64,000 bases of DNA from Verrucomicrobia bacterium SCGC AAA164-E04 (GTDB lineage: Bacteria > Verrucomicrobiota > Verrucomicrobiia > Limisphaerales > AAA164-E04). Under the pieces are notes generated by a model, which searched no databases, was not told where the DNA came from, and saw only the letters and a program-made list of their open reading frames with translations. Numbering within the stretch: position 1 is the first letter of the stretch; every line of letters begins with the position of its first letter. Made by a program: the position numbers and the translations under genes. This document shows, one piece after another, positions 1 to 9,098 of this stretch. The DNA lies in assembly GCA_000383715.1 (NCBI GenBank), contig KB911840.1:36207-100206 (forward strand). Reading direction: 5' to 3'.

Positions 1-68
1 GCCCAATCCTGCATTTGGGTAAATGGGTGCCAAACGTAGTTGAGATCTTTTTGTGCAAGAGGATGCAT
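1..68 (-). CDS. bioA: Adenosylmethionine-8-amino-7-oxononanoate aminotransferase, N-terminal end only
   Basis: Only the first 22 codons lie in the window; the gene runs off the left edge. The peptide begins MHPLAQKDLNYVWHPFTQM, and WHPFTQM is the hallmark N-terminal motif of BioA, the PLP enzyme that makes 7,8-diaminopelargonate from KAPA in biotin synthesis. The ATG lies 4 bases after the bioF stop on the same strand, so the two genes form a bioF-bioA operon and encode consecutive steps. The identity rests on a short peptide, but both motif and context fit well. Confidence 0.85.
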   Translation of the reverse strand, partial: MHPLAQKDLNYVWHPFTQMQDW

Positions 69-72
69 AGAT

Positions 73-1323
73 TCAGGAACTAGGGTTCAGCTGCTCGTGG
101 CAATGAACCAATTGTTTCACAAGGTTTTCAACAGCGGCGCTTGAATGAGAAGCGCTGAGGGTGATGCGTAGTCGAGACGTGTTGGGAGGAACCGTTGGAT
201 ACCTTATGGCAGGTACGAACAATCCTCGATCCATGAGAGCCTGAGATAATCGAACGGCTTTTTCGGCATCACCCACCCACCAGGGAAGGATGGGAGAAGT
301 CAATCCGGCTGTTTGATGCAGTCCAGGTGCCGTGCCTCCATTTGGGTTTCTCCATGGATCGCCCACAGCCTCATGGAAGGTCTGAATACGATCGAACAGA
401 TTTTTGCGCAAATGGTCACCTTCTTCAGATGTTGTGACATGAAGGGAAGCCAGTGCGGCTGCGCTTACCATGGGAGAAAGTGCGGTGGAGTATATAAACG
501 AGCGTGCTTTGTTGATCAGAAAGTCCACCAATAACTTTGAGCCCGCGATGAATCCACCCGAACATCCAAGCGCTTTTCCAAGTGTGCCCATCTGAATATC
601 CACTTGTCCGGATAACCCTTGTTCCTGAATCAATCCTCCTCCGTGTTTTCCAAATAATCCGGTTGAGTGGGCTTCATCAATCATGAGCCATGCCCCATAA
701 GCATGCTTCAATGCCGCGATTTGCTTGAGCGGTGCGTGGTCGCCGTCCATCGAATAAACACTTTCTGCGATGATCCCGATGTGATTGCCATCTTTCGTTC
801 CGGGTGTGGTTGATTGTGACGCTGCCCACTTTAATTTTTTTTCAAGATCGACTGTATCATTGTGACGGAAAACCCTTAGCTTGGCTCCACTTCTGCGAGC
901 CCCGTCAATCAACGAAGCATGGCATAGTTTATCAATGATCAGGATATCCGTGGGCCCAAAAAGAGCCGGTATGGTTCCCACTGCAGTGCAGTAACCGGAA
1001 TGGAAAACCAATGCCGACTCTGCACCTTTCAGATCGGCCAGTGCCATTTGAAGTTCATTCAGGGGTGTTTGAAAACCCGAGATGAGAGGAGAGGCACCTG
1101 CTCCTGTGCCAAAGGTTTCCATGGTCTGTAATGCCTTCTCCTTTATCCCATGATGATTGGCTAATCCGAGATAATCATTGGATGAGAAATTCTGATACTC
1201 CCGGCCATTGATTTGGACAACAGAGGATTGAGGAGATTCAATGAGCCGCAGCTGGCGCTTGAGTCCTTCCAGTTGAACCGCATCCAATGATCGCTGGCAG
1301 AATTGATTGAGCGTTTCGGACAT
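73..1323 (-). CDS. bioF: 8-amino-7-oxononanoate synthase (KAPA synthase)
   Basis: 416 residues, a little longer than the usual 380-400. It condenses pimeloyl-ACP/CoA with L-alanine in the first committed step of biotin ring assembly, in the cytoplasm. Visible alpha-oxoamine synthase features are the Gly-rich GTGAGASPLISG near residues 72-83, HSGY near 108 where the ring of PLP stacks, DEAHSTGLFG near 216, and the PLP lysine K250 in GTLGKALG. The C-terminal domain ends in LRITLSASHS. bioA follows 4 bases downstream. The related Kbl/HemA-type synthases share this fold; the bioA neighbour decides for BioF. Confidence 0.93.
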   Translation of the reverse strand: MSETLNQFCQRSLDAVQLEGLKRQLRLIESPQSSVVQINGREYQNFSSNDYLGLANHHGIKEKALQTMETFGTGAGASPLISGFQTPLNELQMALADLKGAESALVFHSGYCTAVGTIPALFGPTDILIIDKLCHASLIDGARRSGAKLRVFRHNDTVDLEKKLKWAASQSTTPGTKDGNHIGIIAESVYSMDGDHAPLKQIAALKHAYGAWLMIDEAHSTGLFGKHGGGLIQEQGLSGQVDIQMGTLGKALGCSGGFIAGSKLLVDFLINKARSFIYSTALSPMVSAAALASLHVTTSEEGDHLRKNLFDRIQTFHEAVGDPWRNPNGGTAPGLHQTAGLTSPILPWWVGDAEKAVRLSQALMDRGLFVPAIRYPTVPPNTSRLRITLSASHSSAAVENLVKQLVHCHEQLNPSS

Positions 1324-1351
1324 AAATAGTTTTTTGCACAGGTGTCTGCCT

Positions 1352-2773
1352 TTAGGGGGAATCCTTGTCCTGTCCGTCTGAAGGAGAGCACATGGAACTC
1401 CGGATGATCCTTAATTTGTCCACTCTGTTGCGGTCCATCTCCACGACTTCCAACCAGAAATCATCCCATGGTATGCGGTCGCCTTCATTGGGAATGCGAC
1501 CCAGAACGGCAATGAGCATGCCGCCTATGGTATGAAATTTTCCGGAGGGCACGCTGAGTGGATTCTCCGGTTCAATCGCACGGGCTACCTCGTCAATATC
1601 AGCCAAACCATCGACAAGCCATTCACCGTCACGCAGCTGATGAGGAGAAGCCAGTCGAGCCTCATCATGATTTGCGAAGTCACCTGCGATGGCCTCCATC
1701 ACATCCATCAACGAGACCATGCCTGTTATCTCGCCATATTCGTCTGCCACCAGAGCGGCGTGCCACACGGATCGTTTGAATGCTTCCAGTAATTTGACGA
1801 CATGCGTGGATTCTGGAACGATCAGCGGCGTGCTTGCAATGGATTCGAGCGAGATTTCGGAGGGGCATTTCCCTCCGAAATTCAACCAGAGCTCCCTCAA
1901 GGAAATGAGTCCCATGATCTGTCCGTCGGCTGCATTTCGAAGAGGGAAGTAGGAGCGGCCTGCTTGCTTGATTTTCTGGTTAATGGTTTCCGCTTGATCG
2001 GTGGTTTTCAGACAGCTTACTTGAGCGATAGGAATCATGATATCGTGAATCCGGGTCTCATCGAGCCGCATGACTCCAGCGACCAGTTCAATCTCTGCCT
2101 TGTGAAATATCCCTGCATGCGAACCCTGTTCCACCATGACACGGATATCCTCCTCATTGACCGAGGAATCTGCGTTGGGCTTCACCCCCAGTAACTTCAG
2201 TGCAATCTCAATGACCCACCCGACAAACCCTACAAAAGGTGATGCGATGACTGACAATCGATGCATCATGGGAGCCAAAGCGGAAGCAATGCGCTCGCCC
2301 TGCGCCAGGGCCAGTCTTTTGGGAAGTATTTCCCCAAAGATCAAGGAACCTAGGGTGATAAAGACAACAACGATACCAAATCCGATTTGATCTGCATGCA
2401 GGGCAAGGGAAGGGGCCATTGCCACCCAGCTTGAAACCGTGCGTGCAATGGTTGCCCCGCCGAATGCACCCGCCAGAATGCCGATCAATGTGATGCCGAA
2501 TTGAACCGTTGAAAGAAAGCGATTTGGAGAGGCTGCCAGATCCAGCGCTATCTGTGCCCGTTTGTCTCCATCTCTGGCTCTGCGTCGCAATCTTGATTTA
2601 CGGGCAGAGACGATGGCCATTTCTGCCATGGCAAACACACCATTGGCAGAAATCAGTAGGCAAATAATTGCCAATTCCAATCCAAAATGACTCTTCATGA
2701 TCGTATGCAGGACATGTTGAGGTTTTTTTCGGCGAATGAAAACCAAATAACCTTTTGGAAAAGGGATCGTCAT
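1352..2773 (-). CDS. CNNM/CorC (hemolysin-C type) membrane protein with CBS pair
   Basis: 473 residues. An N-terminal DUF21/CNNM transmembrane domain (about residues 25-210) contains FLSTVQFGITLIGILAGAFG and FGEILPKRLAL, both typical of this family. A CBS-domain pair follows (about 230-350, with the MVEQGSHAGIFHKAEIEL linker), then a C-terminal CorC_HlyC domain (about 370-455). Members are implicated in Mg2+/Co2+ efflux; the older name hemolysin is misleading. The first ATG is preceded by GGAG seven bases upstream, which favours it over the internal Met at 2698, although the latter would start directly at the first membrane segment. It lies 28 bases upstream of bioF on the same strand. Confidence 0.85.
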   Translation of the reverse strand: MTIPFPKGYLVFIRRKKPQHVLHTIMKSHFGLELAIICLLISANGVFAMAEMAIVSARKSRLRRRARDGDKRAQIALDLAASPNRFLSTVQFGITLIGILAGAFGGATIARTVSSWVAMAPSLALHADQIGFGIVVVFITLGSLIFGEILPKRLALAQGERIASALAPMMHRLSVIASPFVGFVGWVIEIALKLLGVKPNADSSVNEEDIRVMVEQGSHAGIFHKAEIELVAGVMRLDETRIHDIMIPIAQVSCLKTTDQAETINQKIKQAGRSYFPLRNAADGQIMGLISLRELWLNFGGKCPSEISLESIASTPLIVPESTHVVKLLEAFKRSVWHAALVADEYGEITGMVSLMDVMEAIAGDFANHDEARLASPHQLRDGEWLVDGLADIDEVARAIEPENPLSVPSGKFHTIGGMLIAVLGRIPNEGDRIPWDDFWLEVVEMDRNRVDKLRIIRSSMCSPSDGQDKDSP

Positions 2774-2808
2774 TTGATTTCTCCATCGCCTGAGTTAAGC
2801 TCTGCCCG

Positions 2809-3888
2809 GTGATAAAGAATATCATATTCGACTGGTGCGGCACTTTGATGGACGACCTTCCTGCCGTTTGGAAGGCGACGTGTCAGGTTTTTGTAAAAGC
2901 AGGCGTATCCCCGCTTTCGCTCGAGGAATTTCGAAAGGAGTTTGAGTTGCCTTTTACCAAGTTCTACGACCGATACATCCCGGATGTGCCCATTGACCAG
3001 TTGGAGCGCTGTTTTCATGACGCTTTCAGCAGAGAACAGCACTCCGTGTCTCCCATGCCACACGCTGCATCTTTTCTGGATTTTTGCTCGGAGAATCAGA
3101 TCCGATCATTTGTGTTGAGCGCCATTCATCCACAGTATTTCCAAGTGCATGATCAAAAGTCAGGATTTGGATCTCATTTTGAAAAAATTTACACCGGTGT
3201 ATGGGATAAGCGGGAGAAGATTCATGCAATCATTTCAGCGCACGGATTGACTCCCGAGGAGACTCTTTACATAGGCGATATGGAGCATGACATTGAAACA
3301 GCGCATCATGGAGGCATGGCGGGCTGCGCCGTGCTGACCGGTTTCAAGGGTTTGGAGGCTCTCAAGCAGAGTCAACCGGAATTGATTGTAGAACATCTGG
3401 GAGAACTCAAGAGCCTTTTGGAAAAGACGTCCTTTGATCCGTTTAAAAAGGAGCAATCTCTGGTAAATATTTCCAACTCACCCTTTCCAATTCCAACCGT
3501 AGGCGCTTTGATTTTCAACCAGAACGATGAAGCGCTCATGATCCGTACGCACAAATGGTCGGACAAATGGGGGATTCCAGGAGGCAAGATTCACACAGGG
3601 GAATCCAGTCCAGACGCCCTGCGCCGTGAAATTCGCGAAGAAACCGCGCTGGAGGTGGATGATATCAAGTTCATTCTTGTTCAGGATGCCATTTCCCCCA
3701 GTGAATTCTATCGAGATGCCCATTTCCTGCTGTTGAATTACACCTGCCGGTGTCGGGGGGCGACTCCCAAGGTTGTTTTGAATGATGAAGCTCAGGAATG
3801 GTGCTGGGTCACCCTAGAGGATGCATTGCATCTGGATCTCAATCAACCGACCCAGATACTGGTTGAAGCTGTCTTAAACGAAAAATAA
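2809..3888 (+). CDS. HAD-type phosphatase fused to a Nudix hydrolase
   Basis: 359 residues in two domains. Residues 1-205 form a HAD phosphatase: the nucleophile motif is FDWCGTL (D8, with Cys at position 10 where the general acid Asp normally sits) and motif IV is IGDMEHD (D157, D161). Residues 225-355 form a Nudix domain with a full box, G259-x5-E265-x7-R273-E274-x2-E277-E278. The start is a GTG. folB follows after 17 bases. From the neighbour I infer that the fusion could strip phosphates from dihydroneopterin triphosphate, giving FolB its substrate. A role as a general nucleotide-pool cleaner is equally compatible with the domains. Confidence 0.8.
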   Translation: MIKNIIFDWCGTLMDDLPAVWKATCQVFVKAGVSPLSLEEFRKEFELPFTKFYDRYIPDVPIDQLERCFHDAFSREQHSVSPMPHAASFLDFCSENQIRSFVLSAIHPQYFQVHDQKSGFGSHFEKIYTGVWDKREKIHAIISAHGLTPEETLYIGDMEHDIETAHHGGMAGCAVLTGFKGLEALKQSQPELIVEHLGELKSLLEKTSFDPFKKEQSLVNISNSPFPIPTVGALIFNQNDEALMIRTHKWSDKWGIPGGKIHTGESSPDALRREIREETALEVDDIKFILVQDAISPSEFYRDAHFLLLNYTCRCRGATPKVVLNDEAQEWCWVTLEDALHLDLNQPTQILVEAVLNEK

Positions 3889-3905
3889 TTCATTTTATCA
3901 AAGGC

Positions 3906-4259
3906 ATGAATGACATGATCGAAATCAATGACCTTGAAGTGCACTTCAAAGTCGGTGTTCCGGATGAAGAACGTGCAGTGGCTCAAAAACTGCTGATCAC
4001 GATTCGATTATATCTGGATTTTGAGCAAGCTGCTTCCACGGATGATTTAAATCATACCATCGATTACTATCGCTTGACCCGTGATCTGGTTGAATGGGGA
4101 AGCCATCGCGAGTGGAAGCTCATTGAGACACTGGCCTCTCATATTGCCGACTGGGTGCTGCGGGATTTTCAGCCTGCCAAGGTAGACATTCAGATCAAGA
4201 AGTTCATCCTCCCGGACACCCAATTTGTGGGGGTCAGCATAGAGCGCGTGCGCAAATAG
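3906..4259 (+). CDS. folB: Dihydroneopterin aldolase
   Basis: 117 residues, normal for FolB. It converts 7,8-dihydroneopterin to 6-hydroxymethyl-dihydropterin and glycolaldehyde in folate synthesis. Family features seen are IEINDLEVHFKVGVPDEER at the N-terminus (the usual DLxVxxxIGVxxxER pattern), HTIDYYRL near residue 57, LIETLASHIADWVL near 80 with the conserved Glu, and a C-terminal VDIQIKKF strand with the active-site Lys. It lies 17 bases after the HAD-Nudix gene on the same strand, so the two are probably co-transcribed. FolX is a close relative that cannot be fully excluded. Confidence 0.88.
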   Translation: MNDMIEINDLEVHFKVGVPDEERAVAQKLLITIRLYLDFEQAASTDDLNHTIDYYRLTRDLVEWGSHREWKLIETLASHIADWVLRDFQPAKVDIQIKKFILPDTQFVGVSIERVRK

Positions 4260-4469
4260 TTCCAAATCCCGACCCGAATTCATCATTCACGTGCCTGAGG
4301 TTTTCAGATGCGCATCTCAGAATCGTAACTCCATCGCGTCTGCATCGAGTATTATTTGATCGGATCGAATCACAATCCGGCTCCTCCGATCAGCCAGTTA
4401 TTCTTTGACCTCTGTCTTGTGGGTCTATAGCATTTTTTCAGCTTTGGAATCTGTTCTTCATCCAACTCA

Positions 4470-5936
4470 ATGAATTACAAAAATATTTTCAAGATCATCG
4501 GTTTTCTACTGATGGTCCTTTGCTTTTTGGAGCTGCTTTGCCTGGCTTATTGTGGTCGCAGTGGTGTGTTGGAAAGTAGCGCTGCGCGTGCTTTTTCCAT
4601 CTCAGCGATGGTAAGTGGATTTGCTGCTTTGATCTGCTTTGTATTCGGAGGTCGCAACAAGCAGGACTTGTTGCGCAAGGAAGCCATCGCGGTGGTCGGG
4701 CTTGGGTGGATCATATGTTCGATCTTTGGTGCCATGCCTTACATGTTCTGTGAACCGGGGCTGAGTCCTGTGGACAGCTTTTTTGAATCCATGTCTGGAT
4801 TCACGACCACCGGGGCTTCTGTCATGGCTGATCTTTCGATCTATCCCAAGGAACTATTGCTCTGGCGATCACTTACTCAATGGTTGGGCGGGATGGGTAT
4901 TCTTGTATTATTCGTTGCCTTACTTTCTTCTTTCAGGATCGGTAGTCGAGCGATCTTCCTGCATGAATCCTCTGCCAAAGAAATTGGTGGCGTCGCCAAT
5001 CGTACAGGCAAAATTGCCACAAAGTTATGGTCCCTTTATTTGACCGTGACTGTTATCTGCTTTGTGGGATTCAAAATTTTGGGCATGTCATGGTATGACG
5101 CCGTCTGTCATACTTTTTCCACAGTTTCAACGGGTGGGTTCAGTCCTCACAGTGAAAGCATCGCATATTTCAACAGCCCTGCGATCGAAACCTGGACCAT
5201 TGTCATGATGGTCGCCTGCAGTATCAATTTCATCCTCTACGCATGGTTGATCCGCGGTCGCTGGGATCGGTGGAAAGATGATGAAGAATCCAAGGTGTTT
5301 CTCATTATACTGATGGTTGCGACGGTTGTGGTGGGTGTGAACCTTTCCATGTTTGAGCTGGAGGATTCATGGTTACGTTCTTTCCGTGTCGCCGCGTTCC
5401 AAGTTGTTGCCCTCATGTCGGGAACGGGATTTGTCACTGCGGATTTCGATGCATGGCCGCCACTATCCAGGGTCTTGTTGCTGTTGTTAATGATCTGTGG
5501 TGGATGTGCGGGTTCCACTTCTGGAGGGGTTAAATTGAGTCGATGGATCTTGTTCATCAAAAGTATCAAAGCTCAGGTAAATGCTGAATTTCGTCCCAAT
5601 TTGGTTACCCATCTCAAACTCAATGGTCGGCCGGTGAGTGATGCGCTTCGCATTGGTACTTTATTTTTCGTCGGGCTTTCCGGGATCACAGTTCTTCTGG
5701 CCACTTTGACGGTGACCCTGCTGGAGCCACAGATGGATTTTGTTTCCAGTATTTCAGCGGTATTGGCGACCTTGTTCAATATTGGACCCGGGCTGGGCAC
5801 GGTGGGTCCAACGAGTAATTTCTCCAGTCTGGCACCTTACACAAAACTACTTTTGAGTTTCCTCATGGCCGTGGGCCGTCTTGAGTTTTATGCCATATTC
5901 GTTTTGTTTTTCCCATCGCTCTGGAAAAAGTATTGA
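4470..5936 (+). CDS. trkH: Trk-type potassium uptake channel subunit TrkH
   Basis: 488 residues with about ten hydrophobic segments and four pore loops in order: SGFTTTGASVM, STVSTGGFSPH, MSGTGFVTADF and FNIGPGLGTVGP. The Gly in each loop forms the K+ filter. It is the membrane-spanning part of a Trk system and needs a TrkA-type regulator, but none is adjacent; the only TrkA in the window is at 44.8 kb beside a second TrkH-type gene. A 210-base spacer separates it from folB, so it probably has its own promoter. It converges on uvrA with only 2 bases between the stop codons. Confidence 0.9.
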   Translation: MNYKNIFKIIGFLLMVLCFLELLCLAYCGRSGVLESSAARAFSISAMVSGFAALICFVFGGRNKQDLLRKEAIAVVGLGWIICSIFGAMPYMFCEPGLSPVDSFFESMSGFTTTGASVMADLSIYPKELLLWRSLTQWLGGMGILVLFVALLSSFRIGSRAIFLHESSAKEIGGVANRTGKIATKLWSLYLTVTVICFVGFKILGMSWYDAVCHTFSTVSTGGFSPHSESIAYFNSPAIETWTIVMMVACSINFILYAWLIRGRWDRWKDDEESKVFLIILMVATVVVGVNLSMFELEDSWLRSFRVAAFQVVALMSGTGFVTADFDAWPPLSRVLLLLLMICGGCAGSTSGGVKLSRWILFIKSIKAQVNAEFRPNLVTHLKLNGRPVSDALRIGTLFFVGLSGITVLLATLTVTLLEPQMDFVSSISAVLATLFNIGPGLGTVGPTSNFSSLAPYTKLLLSFLMAVGRLEFYAIFVLFFPSLWKKY

Positions 5937-5938
5937 GT

Positions 5939-8665
5939 TCACTGGTCGAACAAGCGTTTCAAAAATCTCCCGGTGTGACTGCGCTTACATGCCGCAATTT
6001 TTTCTGGTGGTCCTTGCACCAGAATTTCACCTCCGTTCTCACCGCCTTCCGGACCCATGTCAATGACCCAGTCAGCTTCTGCGATCAATTCCATGTGATG
6101 TTCAATCACAATCACGGTATGCCCACCATCCACGAGTCGGTGAAGGACTTCAACCAAACGCCTTACATCCGCATGATGGAGTCCGATGGTGGGCTCTTCC
6201 AGGACGAATAGTTTGGCGTTATGACGGGAGCGCAAGGAATCCTTGCCGGGCTTTAATCCAGTCAGTAAATGGGTGACAAGTTTCAAGCGCTGTGCCTCGC
6301 CCCCACTGAGAGTGGGGCTGGTCTGGCCTAGGCTGAGGTAATCGAGTCCGGTATCCTGCAGCGCTTCAAGTGCTCGACGTACTTTGGGGACAGGTTGAAA
6401 AAAAACGATGGCCTCAGCGACACTCAGATCCAGAACCTCAGCAATGTTTTTTCCCCCGTATTCAACATCCAGTGTCTGTTGATTGAACCGGCTTCCGTCA
6501 CAAAGTTCACAGTGGGTATACGATGGCGGCAAAAAGTTCATTTCCATCTTAATGGCTCCCATACCCTCACATTCCGGACAGCGCCCCGCCTTGCTGTTGA
6601 ACGAAAACCTTCCCGGTAAATATCCACGCATGCGTGCCTCCGGCGTACTCGAAAATAATTTGCGTATTTCATCAAAAAAACCCACATAGGTGCCGGGAGT
6701 CGAGCGAGGTGTGCGCCCGATGGGGGATTGATCCACCTCGTGTATCGCGTTGAAAACATCGATGCCTGCCAGTTTCATGGTACCCAGCTCAGCGATACCG
6801 TTTTTGTTGATCGCCTCTTTTGCAAGTGGTACGAGGCAATCACGTATCAAGCTGCTTTTTCCGGAACCACTGACACCTGTGACCAGGATGAATCGATTCA
6901 CCGGAAATTGAACTGTTAAATGCTTCAGGTTGTTCAAGCAGGCGTTGCTCAAGGTGATACTTGGCGTTACTTCTTTTTTTGGATTTGACTTTTTCCTTGC
7001 TCCCTTGCTTGCCTTTACTGCTGGCATCCGAACGGGACGTGGTGACCCATGCATCGGGTAATTGCGTCTTTCCTTGAGGGCGTTACCAGTGATCGACGCT
7101 GGATTTCTGCAAAGTTGGTTCAAAGTGCCGCTCGCCACAATCTCCCCTCCATACACCCCTGCTTTTGGACCTAGATCGATGATGTAATCAGCCGCACGCA
7201 TTGTGTCTTCGTCATGCTCGACAACAACCAATGAATTGCCTCGTGCTCTTAGCTGTTTGAGCGCCTTTAAAAGTTGTTCATTGTCTCTGGCGTGCAGTCC
7301 GATGGTGGGTTCATCGAGGACGTACAAGACGCCCGAAAGTGTGGAGCCTAATTGAGCGGCCAGTCGAATCCTCTGGTTTTCTCCTCCGGAGAGGGTCGTC
7401 ACACTCCGGCCAAGCTGCATGTAATCCAGCCCTACTTCCTTGAGAAAGAAAAGTCGTTCACGGATTTCCGGCAGGATGTCGCGAGCGATGTCCCTTTCTC
7501 TGCCTTCCAGTTGAATTCCATCAAAGAGGTTCAAGGCGTCTTTCACGACCAGATTCGAAAAGGCATCTATGTTGGGTGCTTTTTCATGAAAATCATATCC
7601 GCTCATTTCCGGAAGTGACGAAGGATACCCGCGCAAGGAGAGTCGCACTGACCTGGCCAGTTGATTGAGTCGTGATCCATGACAGGAAGGACAAGGCTCT
7701 CGCTTCCCTTCCTGACGGTGAAACCACGATTCCTCAACCGCATCCACCCCTGAGTCCTTCTCCTTTTCAGGGACGTAAAACAACTCCCCGAAACCACGGC
7801 ATTCTGGACACCATCCACGAGAAGAGTGATAGGAAAAAAGCTTGGGATCCAGAGGAGGCGTTGAATACCCACATGAAGGACAGGCCTGTTGTGTTGAATG
7901 CATCGACACCTCTCCTTGATCATCCACTGCAAACAAAATCCCTTTTCCGATTTCCAAGGCAGTCTCCACCAGCGACTGTGTATGCTGAGTTGCGGAGAAA
8001 TCAGTTTTCTTCAGCAAGCCCACTTCAACCTCAACGTCGTGTTCCTTGTAACGATCGAGCTTGAAGGGTTGATCAACCTGATACCATTCTCCATCCGCTC
8101 TCATCCGCTGGTATCCATGCTTCAACGCCCACTCCGCGATATCGCTGTGGAACCCTTTGCGGTTCCGAATCATGGGAGCTAGAATATTCAGCGTTCCACG
8201 CTTCCTCACTTGCGAGGTGAGTGATTGAACGATGGCATCCGTCGTTTGCCCTTGAACAGGTAAGTTGCATTCCGGGCAATAAGGAGTGCCCAGTCTGGCA
8301 AAGAGAAGTCTGAGGAATTGATGAATCTCAGTTACAGTGCCCACAGTGCTTTTGCCACCACCTTGTGAATTGCGCTGCTCGATGCTGACAGTTGGGGGTA
8401 GGCCGATGATGCGATCAACATCTGGCCGTGCCATCTGTTCTACAAATTGACGCGCGTATGCGTTCATCGAATCCAGGAACCGCCGTTGCCCTTCAGAGAA
8501 CAGGATATCAAATGCCAGAGTGCTTTTACCTGATCCGCTCACACCGGTGATGACCACAAATTGATCTCTCGGAATGTTCAGCGAGACATTTTTCAAATTA
8601 TGCTCACGCGCGCCGATAATTTCTATCTGATCGGTGTGAGTGATCCAAGGTTGAGGCTTAGGCAT
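5939..8665 (-). CDS. uvrA: UvrA-family excinuclease ABC subunit A
   Basis: 908 residues, slightly shorter than the usual 940. It is the DNA damage recognition ATPase of nucleotide excision repair. The two ABC modules each have Walker A (GVSGSGKST near residue 42, GVSGSGKSS near 594), signature motifs LSGGENQRI and LSGGEAQRL, and Zn-binding CxxC pairs (CPSCG/CPECRG and CPECEG/CELCDG). The segment before the ATP domain reads GLPPTVSIEQRNSQGGGKST, unlike the more common [20 protein letters not shown], so it may belong to a divergent UvrA branch. No uvrB or uvrC is nearby. It is monocistronic and convergent with trkH. Confidence 0.88.
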   Translation of the reverse strand: MPKPQPWITHTDQIEIIGAREHNLKNVSLNIPRDQFVVITGVSGSGKSTLAFDILFSEGQRRFLDSMNAYARQFVEQMARPDVDRIIGLPPTVSIEQRNSQGGGKSTVGTVTEIHQFLRLLFARLGTPYCPECNLPVQGQTTDAIVQSLTSQVRKRGTLNILAPMIRNRKGFHSDIAEWALKHGYQRMRADGEWYQVDQPFKLDRYKEHDVEVEVGLLKKTDFSATQHTQSLVETALEIGKGILFAVDDQGEVSMHSTQQACPSCGYSTPPLDPKLFSYHSSRGWCPECRGFGELFYVPEKEKDSGVDAVEESWFHRQEGKREPCPSCHGSRLNQLARSVRLSLRGYPSSLPEMSGYDFHEKAPNIDAFSNLVVKDALNLFDGIQLEGRERDIARDILPEIRERLFFLKEVGLDYMQLGRSVTTLSGGENQRIRLAAQLGSTLSGVLYVLDEPTIGLHARDNEQLLKALKQLRARGNSLVVVEHDEDTMRAADYIIDLGPKAGVYGGEIVASGTLNQLCRNPASITGNALKERRNYPMHGSPRPVRMPAVKASKGARKKSNPKKEVTPSITLSNACLNNLKHLTVQFPVNRFILVTGVSGSGKSSLIRDCLVPLAKEAINKNGIAELGTMKLAGIDVFNAIHEVDQSPIGRTPRSTPGTYVGFFDEIRKLFSSTPEARMRGYLPGRFSFNSKAGRCPECEGMGAIKMEMNFLPPSYTHCELCDGSRFNQQTLDVEYGGKNIAEVLDLSVAEAIVFFQPVPKVRRALEALQDTGLDYLSLGQTSPTLSGGEAQRLKLVTHLLTGLKPGKDSLRSRHNAKLFVLEEPTIGLHHADVRRLVEVLHRLVDGGHTVIVIEHHMELIAEADWVIDMGPEGGENGGEILVQGPPEKIAACKRSHTGRFLKRLFDQ

Positions 8666-9098
8666 GAGATTTATATGACATTTTCGGATGAATCAAATGA
8701 TGGAATCAGTTATCTTCTGGTCTTCTGTTCGAACGGTGTCGAGATCTTGACAAAATGCACCGGGCACATGCTATGCACTGTCTTTCAAATATGCCCAAAA
8801 GCAACCCCGAATCTTGATCGGAAACAGTTTCCTACTGTTTCATAAAGGCGTCCCACGGCCAACGAGAAAAACGAAGCCTCAGGCGTCATGTCGATAAAGT
8901 GGGGAATTGTCCCAATCTTGGGCATTTTAAATGGTTCGCATGAGAGCATCTTTCAGGTTGAAATCAAATGATAGATCGCAGTGGAGTTTCTTTTCCGATA
9001 GAAGTGAGCAGGAATCCTTTTTGAATTTTTAATCAAAAGCCCGAACCCTTTGCTTTATCGTAACCAATACCCCCAATGGACGGTCTTTATCAAATAAA
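8666..9098. other. Intergenic region between divergent uvrA and CotH gene
   Basis: 433 bases with no supportable gene. The region must carry the promoters of both divergent neighbours. The only structure I see is a 7-bp inverted repeat GAAACAG/CTGTTTC with a 7-base loop at 8821-8841; it has no T-run and its role is unknown. No clear LexA-type CTG-n10-CAG site was recognised in front of uvrA. Confidence 0.4.

Noticed and set aside
8821..8841. GAAACAG/CTGTTTC inverted repeat as a LexA box for uvrA
   Set aside because: Spacing and sequence do not fit a known SOS box (CTG-n10-CAG) and it lies about 160 bases from the uvrA start; no support.
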